From Deltaproteobacteria bacterium (GTDB lineage: Bacteria; Desulfobacterota; Desulfovibrionia; Desulfovibrionales; Desulfovibrionaceae): DNA of 19,062 bases. The notes under the pieces are model-generated. The model was given only the letters and a program-made list of their open reading frames with translations, did not search any database and was not told the origin of the DNA. Both the position numbers and the translations under genes were made by a program. The stretch covers positions 1 to 19,062 of the forward strand of contig JAITGZ010000056.1 in NCBI GenBank assembly GCA_031280335.1, written 5' to 3'. This document shows positions 6,563 to 13,681 of the stretch, in pieces (the first letter of the stretch is position 1; every line of letters begins with the position of its first letter).

Positions 6563-8500
6563 ATGGCTGTCGTCATGGGAACCGCTGGACATATTGACCA
6601 TGGCAAAACTTCGCTTATTGAAGCTCTGACAGGTACAAACTGCGATCAATTGGACGAGGAAAAACGGCGGGGCATTACCATAACACTCGGTTTTGCCCAG
6701 CTGAAACTGCCCGGCGGGCGGTTTCTGTCCGTCGTGGATGTGCCCGGACATGAAAAATTTGTTCGTACTATGGTTTCCGGAGCGACAGGGGTGGATTTTG
6801 TACTTCTTGTCATAGCTGCGGATGAAGGAGTGATGCCGCAAACCCGTGAACACTTGGAGATATGTCTTCTGCTGGGTATTCGTACCGTGGTGGTAGCCAT
6901 GACGAAAATAGACGCGGCGGATGCGGACATGATCGAACTGGCCAAGGCGGATATAACTTCTTTTCTTGAAGAAAATGGACTTAAGGATGCGCCGGTCATC
7001 CCTGTGTCATCTCATACAAGGGAAGGACTGGATGTTCTCCTCGGCGCGCTGGCGGAAATTGAGGCAACTCTTGCCCCCGTGCGTTTGCAAAGCCTTTTTC
7101 GTTTGCCTGTGGATCGCGTTTTCACCATGCGCGGAAGCGGCACCGTGGTTACCGGTACGCTCATTGGCGGTTCTGTGAGCGTGGGGGATATGGCGCAGCT
7201 TTATCCTGACGGTCGCACAAGCAAGGTGCGCAATCTGCATTGCCACGGCGAACAGACAAAAACCGCCCTAGCCGGTCGCCGTGTCGCCATGAATCTTCCA
7301 GACCTGGCGGTGGAAGACATTCGCAAAGGCGATGTGGTCAGCTATCCGGAAGCTCTTTTCCCTTCAATGCGGTGGATAATTTACCTTACTTGTCTTAGTT
7401 CCGCCCCAAGAGCGTTGCGCCATCGGGCGGAATGTCATTTTCATCACGGAGCGCGGGAAATGCAAGTCAGGTTGTATCTTGCCGACCGCGACAGGCTTCA
7501 GCCGGGGGAAAGTTGTTTATGCGAGGTTCGCTTCACCGAACCGGCTGTGGCGGTTTTCGGGGATCGTTGCGTGCTGCGCTCTTTTTCTCCGCTGCGCACA
7601 GTGGCCGGAGGGGTGGTACTCAATTCCTGCGGCGTGGATATGCGCCGCAGGAGTCTGGGGTTTGCCGAGCGCTGCCGTATGCTGGCTTGCATCAACCCCG
7701 ATGCTCCCATCCGCGCTTTGGAAGAAGAGCGTATTGTCAACCAACTCGCCGGCACAATAGGGGCGGATCAGGGACTTTCTTTTGAAAAATTGCGTGTTTT
7801 GACAAATCTGGACTCCTCCGCCCTGGAAAAGCATTTGTCAGTGCTTTCCTCCAAAAGGCAGGTTGCTTGTTTTGACAAGGCCTTACGCCTTTATATAGCG
7901 GACAAACCCTTGGATTCTCTGGTCTCTTCTTGCGCGGCCGCCGTCGCGGATTTTCATAAACGTCATAATACTCTGCAGGGCATCAGGCGTAGCGAGCTTC
8001 TTTCCGGCTGGGGTAAGGGCGTATCTCCCAAACTGGTCAACTTTGTTATAGAGCGCATGCTGCAGCAAGGCGGTCTTGTCGCGGAGAACGATCTGCTGCG
8101 TTTGCCCGATCATACCGCGTCCTTCAGCGTCAAAGATGCGCAGCTGAGCGAATCCCTGCTCAATGCTTACAAAGAAAGCGGGCTTACCCCGCCCAATATG
8201 GAAGTTTTACTTGCGAAATTGGGAGTTGACAAAAAACGGGCGCTTGCTGTTTACGCTGCGTTGCGCGCAGCCGGGCGGCTTGTGCGTGTGAGCGAAGACC
8301 TCTGGTACGCCGCCGAACATTTGAAAACCATAGAAACAACCATATTGCGCTGGTTTGACGACCATGAATTTCTGAACATAGCTGACATCAAGGCTGTTTT
8401 CGGGTTTACCCGCAAACATATGGTGCCTCTTCTGGAATATTTTGATGCGCAAAAACTGACCATTCGCGTGGGCGACGCCCGCATTCTGCGGAAGAAATGA
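6563..8500 (+). CDS. selB: Selenocysteine-specific elongation factor SelB
   Basis: SelB is the GTPase that carries Sec-tRNA(Sec) to the ribosome and binds the SECIS hairpin of selenoprotein mRNAs. The 645-aa product (E. coli 614 aa) begins with an EF-Tu-like GTPase: GTAGHIDHGKTS at residues 6-17, RRGITI, DVPGHEKFV and TKID in place of NKxD. Beta-barrel domains follow (for example the FRLPVDRVFTMRGSGTVVTG region). The C-terminal part, about residues 420-645, matches the winged-helix RNA-binding region. The frame is open from 6449, but the ATG at 6563 starts the conserved GTPase sequence and has GGAGGAGAG at 6551-6559. The partner RNA hairpin can be seen in the neighbouring selD. The stop codon lies 11 bp from the convergent selD stop, with no clear terminator between them. 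Confidence 0.95.
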   Translation: MAVVMGTAGHIDHGKTSLIEALTGTNCDQLDEEKRRGITITLGFAQLKLPGGRFLSVVDVPGHEKFVRTMVSGATGVDFVLLVIAADEGVMPQTREHLEICLLLGIRTVVVAMTKIDAADADMIELAKADITSFLEENGLKDAPVIPVSSHTREGLDVLLGALAEIEATLAPVRLQSLFRLPVDRVFTMRGSGTVVTGTLIGGSVSVGDMAQLYPDGRTSKVRNLHCHGEQTKTALAGRRVAMNLPDLAVEDIRKGDVVSYPEALFPSMRWIIYLTCLSSAPRALRHRAECHFHHGAREMQVRLYLADRDRLQPGESCLCEVRFTEPAVAVFGDRCVLRSFSPLRTVAGGVVLNSCGVDMRRRSLGFAERCRMLACINPDAPIRALEEERIVNQLAGTIGADQGLSFEKLRVLTNLDSSALEKHLSVLSSKRQVACFDKALRLYIADKPLDSLVSSCAAAVADFHKRHNTLQGIRRSELLSGWGKGVSPKLVNFVIERMLQQGGLVAENDLLRLPDHTASFSVKDAQLSESLLNAYKESGLTPPNMEVLLAKLGVDKKRALAVYAALRAAGRLVRVSEDLWYAAEHLKTIETTILRWFDDHEFLNIADIKAVFGFTRKHMVPLLEYFDAQKLTIRVGDARILRKK

Positions 8501-8511
8501 ATGCGCAGCGC

Positions 8512-9564
8512 TCAGGGGAGGATGGTCAGGCGAGGTTGATCTAAATGTGGCGGAGCCACTTCGCCGATGATGGACGCAAGTTCTCCGCCGTCTGTGAGCA
8601 AGGTCAGCGCTGTGTGTATTTTATCGGGGGGCACGGCGAGGATCATTCCCCCGGAGGTTTGGGCATCGAAAATAATATCTGGTAAAAACGGCTTAACGCC
8701 GGGAACCGCTCTGAAATGGGACTGACGATAACGCCGGTTCGCGTGGCTGCCGCCGGGCAAAAAGCCTTGAGCCGCCAATTCCAAAACCTGGGGCAGCAGG
8801 GCAATCTGTCCGGCATGGATTGACGCGGCGAGATCCGATGCCTCCAGCATTTCCAGCAGATGGCCGCCCAGGCCGAATCCGGTGATGTCGGTGGCGGCTT
8901 TTAGTCCGAGCTTTTGGATGACGCTCCCCGGAACGGCGTTGAGACGGGAGGCGCTGCGGTAAATGATATCTTCCATATCTTCATGCCCGGGGCACTCCCC
9001 TTTGATGGCCGTCGCCAAAATGCCGGTTCCCAGCTCCTTGGTGACCACAAGCAGATCGCCGGGACGCAAAGACGCGTTGCTCGCAAAAGATGTCGGGTCA
9101 ACAAATCCGGTTACAGAAAGCCCGAATTTTATCTCCGCATCTTCCACGCTGTGGCCGCCGGCCATGGCGGCACCGGCCTCGGCCACTTTGTCGGCACCGC
9201 CCGCCAGAATGGCGGAAAGCACGGAAGAATCCAGACAATTGGAGGGAAAGCAGACAATATTCATAGCGCACCACGGCTCACCGCCCATGGCATATACATC
9301 TGATAAAGAATTGGCAGCGGCGATCTGCCCGAACTTATAGGGATCATTGACGACGGGAGTGAAAAAATCCAGCGTTTGCACCAACGCTTTGCCCTGGGGG
9401 ATCAGTAAGACCGCAGCGTCTTCATTCCGGCCACTGGACGTAAGTAAGCGTCCCGCCCAAGGGTCGGCAGGCAGATTCTTCAAAACACGCTCCAGAGACC
9501 CTGGAGCCATTTTAGCCGCTCAACCGCCGGCTTTTGCTATGTCTATCAATCTCCGTTTTTCCAT
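8512..9564 (-). CDS. selD: Selenophosphate synthetase SelD, a selenoprotein (UGA=Sec15)
   Basis: SelD makes selenophosphate from selenide and ATP, the selenium donor for SelA. Conventional reading stops at an in-frame TGA and would give 332 aa starting at the ATG at 9510, without the catalytic segment. Read through, the protein is 350 aa starting MEKRRLIDIAKAGGU, with Sec15 (codon 9520-9522) followed by Ala-Ala-Lys18. This U-x-x-K spacing matches the catalytic Cys17 and Lys20 of E. coli SelD. Downstream come the family motifs NEDAAVL, TLDFFTPVVNDPYKFGQIAAANSLSDVYAMGG, GHSVED and TDITGFGLGGHL. The ATG at 9564 has GAGGT 10 bases upstream (9575-9579); an in-frame ATG at 9573 is too close to that site. 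A bSECIS hairpin follows the UGA. The frame assignment is seen directly; Sec insertion is inferred from the hairpin and linked selA, selB and selC. Confidence 0.93.
9489..9507 (-). promoter_or_regulatory. Bacterial SECIS hairpin in selD
   Basis: On the minus strand a perfect 7-bp stem GCTCCAG/CTGGAGC encloses the loop GGTCT. The loop begins 19 bases after the UGA codon at 9520-9522. The E. coli fdhF element presents the same GGUCU loop sequence to SelB, 18 bases after its UGA by my count from memory. Both spacing and loop fit a functional SelB-binding element inside the coding sequence. Confidence 0.9.
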
Positions 9565-9608
9565 AAACAACATTACCTCGGTAAAATACGTTTTGTTTCG
9601 AGGTGATG

Positions 9609-9637
9609 AGCATACATTCTTTTTTTTCTCTTCTCAA
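9609..9637 (-). promoter_or_regulatory. Sigma-70-like promoter of selD
   Basis: On the minus strand TTGAGA (9632-9637), 17 bases and TATGCT (9609-9614) match the -35/-10 consensus. Initiation would be near 9602, giving a leader of about 40 nt. The -35 overlaps alternating repeats CTTCTC/GAGAAG/CTTCTC (9630-9635, 9638-9643, 9649-9654). A 6-bp inverted repeat, 9575-9580 with 9599-9604, could mask the ribosome site GAGGT, but only if transcription starts a few bases further upstream than predicted. Confidence 0.55.
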
Positions 9638-9684
9638 GAGAAGGCGCGCTTCTCACAGGGCGGACGCAAAAAGTATCTATATAG

Positions 9685-9717
9685 TTTAGAGCAATTTCAA
9701 AGCAAAATTGCTCTAAA
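9685..9717 (-). terminator. Long hairpin at nhaB 3' end
   Basis: A perfect 13-bp inverted repeat TTTAGAGCAATTT/AAATTGCTCTAAA with a 7-base loop overlaps the nhaB stop codon (9713-9715). It is the likely transcript end or 3' stabiliser of the DUF1538-PII-nhaB operon. The downstream minus-strand sequence has only a delayed T5, so it is not a textbook intrinsic terminator. It separates this operon from the selD promoter. Confidence 0.55.
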
Positions 9718-11191
9718 TGAAATAAATGATTCCGATCAGGGCCACAGTGGATGTGGTCAGCAGATAGGGCAGGGCCATTTTGACCATTTCCATGTAAGAC
9801 AGGCCGATGACGGAAGATATGGAAGAAGTCAGCAGGAAGAGAAAGGCGGCCTGTCCGTTGGGCGTGGCCATGGCCGGAAAGTTGGTGGCCATATTCACCA
9901 CAATGGCCAACTTTTCAAACCAGGCCCGGTCAAAAACTTGGGCCTCAAAGGCTTTTTCCACTTCATTGATGAACACTGTGGCCACGAACACGCTGTCGCT
10001 CATGGTAGAAAGCACGGCGTTGGTAAAGAAAAAGGCCACCAGTTGAGGCACGCCCTGAATTTGCAGCACCATGGCCACCATGGGTTCAAACAGATTCTGC
10101 TGGTGAATCATGGCCACAATGGCGAAAAACACCACCAGCAGGGCGGTAAAAGGCATGGCTTCGGTAAAGGCTTCGCCGAACTTGTGTTCTTCAATCACGC
10201 CGGTCAGGGCGGTGAGCAGCACCATTACCGAAAGGCCGATGAAGCCCACCGGGGCGAGGTGAAGGGCCAAGGCCAGAATCAAGTAAAGGCCGATCGCGCA
10301 GTAGATGATCATGCGCACCCAGGCTTTTACATCCATGAGTTCGCGCTGTTTGTCCGCCTTGGCCTGCAACAGAGCGCGCACTTCTTCCGGCAGCATGCGC
10401 CCGTAGCCCATGATTTTGGTCCATTCCAGAAAAAGACAGGTAAGATAGCCCACCAAAAGAGCGGGTATGGTGATCACCGAACAGATGAGAAAATACTGGA
10501 CAAAGTTCCAGTCCATAACATGGGCTATATAAATGTTCTGCGGCTCGCCCACCAGGGTGAGGGTGCCGCCCAGCACCGCGCCGGTAACGCTGTGCATCAT
10601 GATGTCGCGTAAAAAAGCTTTGAATTCTGCTCCTTCCTGCTTTCTGCGCTCCCTCTCCTCCAGGCTGAGGCTTTGGATAAAGTCGAAATAGACCATATAG
10701 AAGCTGGAGGCCACGGTGATAATCACCGCCACCATGGTCAGGGTATCCAGAAAAGAAGAAAGGATGGAGCAGAGCATGCAAAAGATTATGGCTAGGGCCA
10801 TCTTGGAGCGCACCTTCAGCAGCAGGCTGGTAAAGGCAAAGCGCAGCCCTTCTTTCATGAAGTGGATGCCGGCCACCATGAACATGAGCATGAGCAGCAC
10901 TTCCAGATTGCTTTCCACCTCGTGCAGGGTGGCCTCGGGCGTGCCCAAGCCCAAAATCATGGCTTCCACGGCGATGAGTCCGCCGGCGGCCAGAGGGTGG
11001 CACTTCAGGGCCATGGCCAGGGTGAAGATAAACTCCAGAATGATCAGCCAGCCAGTGATAAAAGGGCCTAAAACGAACAGAAAGAGCGGGTTCAGGAGCA
11101 AAAAGGCGGCAATGGTCCACTTGTACCAGGACGGGGCGCTGCCCAAAAAATTAAAGACAAAGGCCGCCCGATAGCTCATTGCGTCCGCCAT
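9713..11191 (-). CDS. nhaB: Na+/H+ antiporter NhaB
   Basis: An inner-membrane antiporter that expels Na+ in exchange for H+, supporting pH and sodium homeostasis. The 492-aa product (E. coli NhaB 513 aa) aligns by eye over the N-terminus: FNFLGSAPSWYKWTIAAFLLLNPL, FITGWLIILEFIFTLAMALKC, NLEVLLMLMFMVAGIHFMK and RSKMALAIIFC followed by LSSFLDTLTMVAVI, all NhaB signatures. About a dozen hydrophobic segments are visible. The ATG at 11191 lies 1 nt after the PII-like gene's stop and is served by GGAGGAGG (11201-11208) inside that gene, so the two are likely translationally coupled. The open frame extends to 11299, but that overlaps the PII-like gene and lacks a ribosome site. Its operon partners suggest regulated cation transport, which is inference. 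Confidence 0.93.
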   Translation of the reverse strand: MADAMSYRAAFVFNFLGSAPSWYKWTIAAFLLLNPLFLFVLGPFITGWLIILEFIFTLAMALKCHPLAAGGLIAVEAMILGLGTPEATLHEVESNLEVLLMLMFMVAGIHFMKEGLRFAFTSLLLKVRSKMALAIIFCMLCSILSSFLDTLTMVAVIITVASSFYMVYFDFIQSLSLEERERRKQEGAEFKAFLRDIMMHSVTGAVLGGTLTLVGEPQNIYIAHVMDWNFVQYFLICSVITIPALLVGYLTCLFLEWTKIMGYGRMLPEEVRALLQAKADKQRELMDVKAWVRMIIYCAIGLYLILALALHLAPVGFIGLSVMVLLTALTGVIEEHKFGEAFTEAMPFTALLVVFFAIVAMIHQQNLFEPMVAMVLQIQGVPQLVAFFFTNAVLSTMSDSVFVATVFINEVEKAFEAQVFDRAWFEKLAIVVNMATNFPAMATPNGQAAFLFLLTSSISSVIGLSYMEMVKMALPYLLTTSTVALIGIIYFI

Positions 11192-11192
11192 A

Positions 11193-11987
11193 TTATTCGT
11201 CCTCCTCCGCGCCTGTGTCTTCCTGCGCTTCCGCCCGGCCGCGCCGCGCCGCTTCCTCCTGGGCCGCCTTTTTGCCCAGCAGTTGAAAACGCACCACATC
11301 CACGCAGAAAGCTATGCCCACTCCCGGCTGGTTCAGGCAGGGAACCTCCTGGATCGCCTTGAGGATACCCTTGGCCTTGTTTTTTGGCACGACAATCACA
11401 ATAAATTCCTTTTCCGGCACAATGGTTATGCCGAAAAATTTGACGTCTTCCGCCCGTCCCGTGCCCTTGGCGTTAAGAATGGTGCCGCCGGTGGCCCCCG
11501 CTTTGCGGGCCGCCTCCATAATTTCATCGGCAAAGCCGGTGTTGACGATGATCGAAATAAGCTCATGCCTGGCCTGGCTCATAACTTTTCCTTCCGCTTG
11601 CGTATTGGAGACAAAAATATCCGTCCCAGCCCCCGTGTTTTCTCCTTCCGGCACGGGAACCCGGCGCAAAATGCCCCGCGCGTTCATGTGCAGGGCTACA
11701 CCTTCCGAGATTGCGCGCAGTTCTTCATCCTGGCCAAGAGATGAAAAAATCTGTTCCAGAATTTCCGCATCCACCAGGGTAAAGACCATCTCCACAGCCC
11801 TGGAGTCCAGCCCGAACAACCTGGCCAGCTTGTTGTTCACCGTGTTCCGCCCTGACACGATGGTGCCGCCGCGCCCGCCGCAGGCTTTGATCACCTGCAT
11901 CACCCGCTCCCCGCCGGAGCGGGGGACGATGGACAGCACCAGCTCCCCCGGCAGGTAGGCGTTGGCAAAACTCACTTCATTCATCAT
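11193..11987 (-). CDS. Tandem PII-like (GlnB/GlnK fold) regulator
   Basis: A 264-aa soluble protein with two successive PII-like domains. The C-terminal half (about residues 138-240) is clear: HELISIIVNTGFADEIMEAARKAGATGGTI, then FFGITIVPEKEFIVIVV and a QPGVGIAFCVDV ending, as in GlnB/GlnK strands and C-loop. The T-loop stretch is short (GTGRAEDVK) and lacks the uridylylated Tyr context of classical PII. The N-terminal half (about 12-105) keeps ACGGRGGTIVSGR but has a diverged core. The last ~25 residues are Glu/Ala/Arg-rich and polar. The ATG is 3 nt after the DUF1538 stop, with GAGGGG overlapping that stop region. PII proteins sense ADP/ATP and 2-oxoglutarate or other ligands and gate membrane transporters. 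Here the likely target is the DUF1538 protein or NhaB; both ligand and target are inferred. Confidence 0.85.
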   Translation of the reverse strand: MMNEVSFANAYLPGELVLSIVPRSGGERVMQVIKACGGRGGTIVSGRNTVNNKLARLFGLDSRAVEMVFTLVDAEILEQIFSSLGQDEELRAISEGVALHMNARGILRRVPVPEGENTGAGTDIFVSNTQAEGKVMSQARHELISIIVNTGFADEIMEAARKAGATGGTILNAKGTGRAEDVKFFGITIVPEKEFIVIVVPKNKAKGILKAIQEVPCLNQPGVGIAFCVDVVRFQLLGKKAAQEEAARRGRAEAQEDTGAEEDE

Positions 11988-11990
11988 GGA

Positions 11991-13448
11991 TCACCCCTCG
12001 TTTTTCTCCTCCACCCGCGCCCGCCGCCGGCGTTCAAACATGATGCCCAGAATCTGGATGAAAATAAGCGGCATCAGCGCCAGGAGCGCCATAAGGCCAA
12101 AGGCGGAGACAGCGTCGGCCCCCAGGGCCTCCGCCGCGCCGGAGGCGAAAAGGAGCATGAAGCTGCAGGTGAAAGGCCCGGCCAGCGCCCCGCCGGAATC
12201 AACGGCCAGGGCCGTGAACATTTTGGGGCAGGCCCAAGCCAGGGCCAGGGCCAGGGCGTAGCCGGGCAGCAAAATATGCCACAGGCTGATCCTCTGATAG
12301 ACGCAGAGCAGGGTCAAGACTGTGGCGCAGGCCGCGCTCAGCCCCAAAACTGCCCGCAAATGCCCCCGGTGGATTTGCCCGCCGGAAACTTCATCCGCCA
12401 TGCTCCGGAACACCAGCACAGTGGGTTCGGCCAAGGATGCCAGCACACCCAGAAGCGCGGCCAGAACAAAAATCAACCCGGCACCGCCTCCTCCGGCCAG
12501 TCCTGCGCCCAAGGCGGCTCCGGCGTGCGACGCCCCAAGGCGCAGGCCCAGGAAAAATAAGAACAAGCCCGCAAAAGCGTAAAACAGCCCCTTGGTCAGG
12601 CGGATCACCTGCAAACGGGAAAGCTCGAAAAGGGCGCTTCCAAAAAGCATGAGCAGGGCCAGCAAGGGCAGCAGGGACAGCCCGGCCTCCCGGAAAGCAT
12701 CGGGGATCATGCGCACAAAATGCGCGGACAGCGCCGCCGCCCTCTCTTCGCCCAACAGGGGAGGGCGCGCTTCCGGAAAGCTGGAAGCTACCAAACTTAT
12801 AGCCATAATCGAGCCTATGACCGAAAGCCCCACCAGGCCGAAACTATCTTCTCCCGCCTTGCTCCCCCCCCGCACCGCGGCCATGCCGATGCCCAGGGCC
12901 ATAACAAAGGGCACGGCCACCGGTCCTGCCGCCGCCGCGCCCGCGCCCAGGGGCAGGCCGGGAAAATGCGGACTGCACAGGGCCACCAAGCCCAGGGCAG
13001 GCACATAGGCCGCAAGCAGAACCAGACGCAAAGAAACCTGCAGCACGATGCGCGCCGCCGCCCCGGCCGCGAACAGCCCGGCCCCGAGACCTATGGTCAC
13101 GGCCGGCGGCAGGCCGTGCGCCCCTCCGTATTCCATCCAGTCCGTTACCAAGTTCGTGTTCGGTTCGGCCAGGGTGATGAAAAACACCGCCGCCAGGCAC
13201 AGTCCGAAGAGCAGGGGCAGATTGCGCCGCAGGGCCAGATCCGAGCCGACCTTGCGCCCTATGGGCATAATGCCCAGATCCGCGCCTGAAATAAACAGGG
13301 CCAGACCCAGGCCGAGCAGACCCATGCCCGCCCAGAAAGCCCCCAAACCTCCGGGCAGAGGGGCCACTAAAAAATGCAGGACGGAAACCAGCAAAGCAAA
13401 AGGCAGGGCCGCCAAAGCGCAGCTTTTAAACCTGTCGGCAAAATACAT
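11991..13448 (-). CDS. DUF1538 membrane protein, fused two-half (UmpAB-like)
   Basis: A 485-aa polytopic inner-membrane protein with two homologous DUF1538 halves. Each half has an LAEP motif (residues 93-96 and 339-342) and a GP-containing helix start (GPVAVPF 175-181; GPFTCSF 424-430), about 246 residues apart. The C-terminal half carries AVDSGGALAGPFT; the N-terminal half has GGSKAGEDSFGLVG. The C-terminus is basic (ERRRRARVEEK) and presumably cytoplasmic. From memory, a two-gene DUF1538 pair (UmpA/UmpB) in Halomonas was reported as a Na+(Li+,K+)/H+ antiporter; this gene looks like the fused form. I chose the ATG at 13448, with GGAGGG at about 13460 and GGAG closer in. The open frame to 13649 has a non-conserved N-terminus. 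It is first in an operon with the PII-like gene and nhaB. The transport role is inferred. Confidence 0.85.
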   Translation of the reverse strand: MYFADRFKSCALAALPFALLVSVLHFLVAPLPGGLGAFWAGMGLLGLGLALFISGADLGIMPIGRKVGSDLALRRNLPLLFGLCLAAVFFITLAEPNTNLVTDWMEYGGAHGLPPAVTIGLGAGLFAAGAAARIVLQVSLRLVLLAAYVPALGLVALCSPHFPGLPLGAGAAAAGPVAVPFVMALGIGMAAVRGGSKAGEDSFGLVGLSVIGSIMAISLVASSFPEARPPLLGEERAAALSAHFVRMIPDAFREAGLSLLPLLALLMLFGSALFELSRLQVIRLTKGLFYAFAGLFLFFLGLRLGASHAGAALGAGLAGGGGAGLIFVLAALLGVLASLAEPTVLVFRSMADEVSGGQIHRGHLRAVLGLSAACATVLTLLCVYQRISLWHILLPGYALALALAWACPKMFTALAVDSGGALAGPFTCSFMLLFASGAAEALGADAVSAFGLMALLALMPLIFIQILGIMFERRRRARVEEKNEG

Positions 13449-13472
13449 GGCACTCCATACCCTCCAAAGAAT

Positions 13473-13488
13473 TACGGCACATGCCGTA
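13473..13488. promoter_or_regulatory. Perfect 16-bp palindrome before the DUF1538 gene
   Basis: TACGGCA-CA-TGCCGTA, a 7-2-7 dyad, lies 25 bp upstream of the DUF1538 start codon in the divergent intergenic region. It has the form of an operator for a dimeric repressor. As RNA it would form a short leader hairpin with a 4-base loop. The candidate minus-strand promoter just upstream (TTGCCG, 17 bases, TATTCA) is weak. Confidence 0.45.
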
Positions 13489-13574
13489 TCCTGCTGTTGA
13501 ATACTCCTTTGCCCGCCTCGCGGCAAGGACTTTCTACCCCGCCAGCAACCGGTGCCCCTTGTTAACAGGGTATA

Positions 13575-13603
13575 TTGACACACATATTTTAACGCGGTAT
13601 GCT
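13575..13603 (+). promoter_or_regulatory. Sigma-70-like promoter of the ABC operon
   Basis: A perfect -35 TTGACA (13575-13580), a 17-base spacer and TATGCT (13598-13603). Initiation near 13610 gives a leader of about 72 nt before the binding-protein gene. The TATGCT -10 is the same as in the predicted selD promoter. Confidence 0.65.
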
Positions 13604-13614
13604 TCTGGCGATCA

Positions 13615-13635
13615 AGGGCGATTCGCCCTATTTTT
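13615..13635 (+). other. Small hairpin with T5 in ABC operon leader
   Basis: AGGGCG/CGCCCT with loop ATT is followed by A and TTTTT. It has the form of a minimal intrinsic terminator but begins only about five bases after the predicted transcription start, which is too early for ordinary attenuation. A 5'-end stabilising hairpin is equally possible, as is termination of transcripts entering from upstream. Confidence 0.4.
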
Positions 13636-13681
13636 ACGCTATGGAACACACCTTTATATTTTAACGAGGAGGAACCTCCCC

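Noticed and set aside
9347..10612. Long plus-strand open frame (421 aa) opposite selD and nhaB
   Set aside because: It is rich in His/Gly/Gln, as expected from the antisense of a membrane protein gene, and both underlying genes are well supported on the minus strand.
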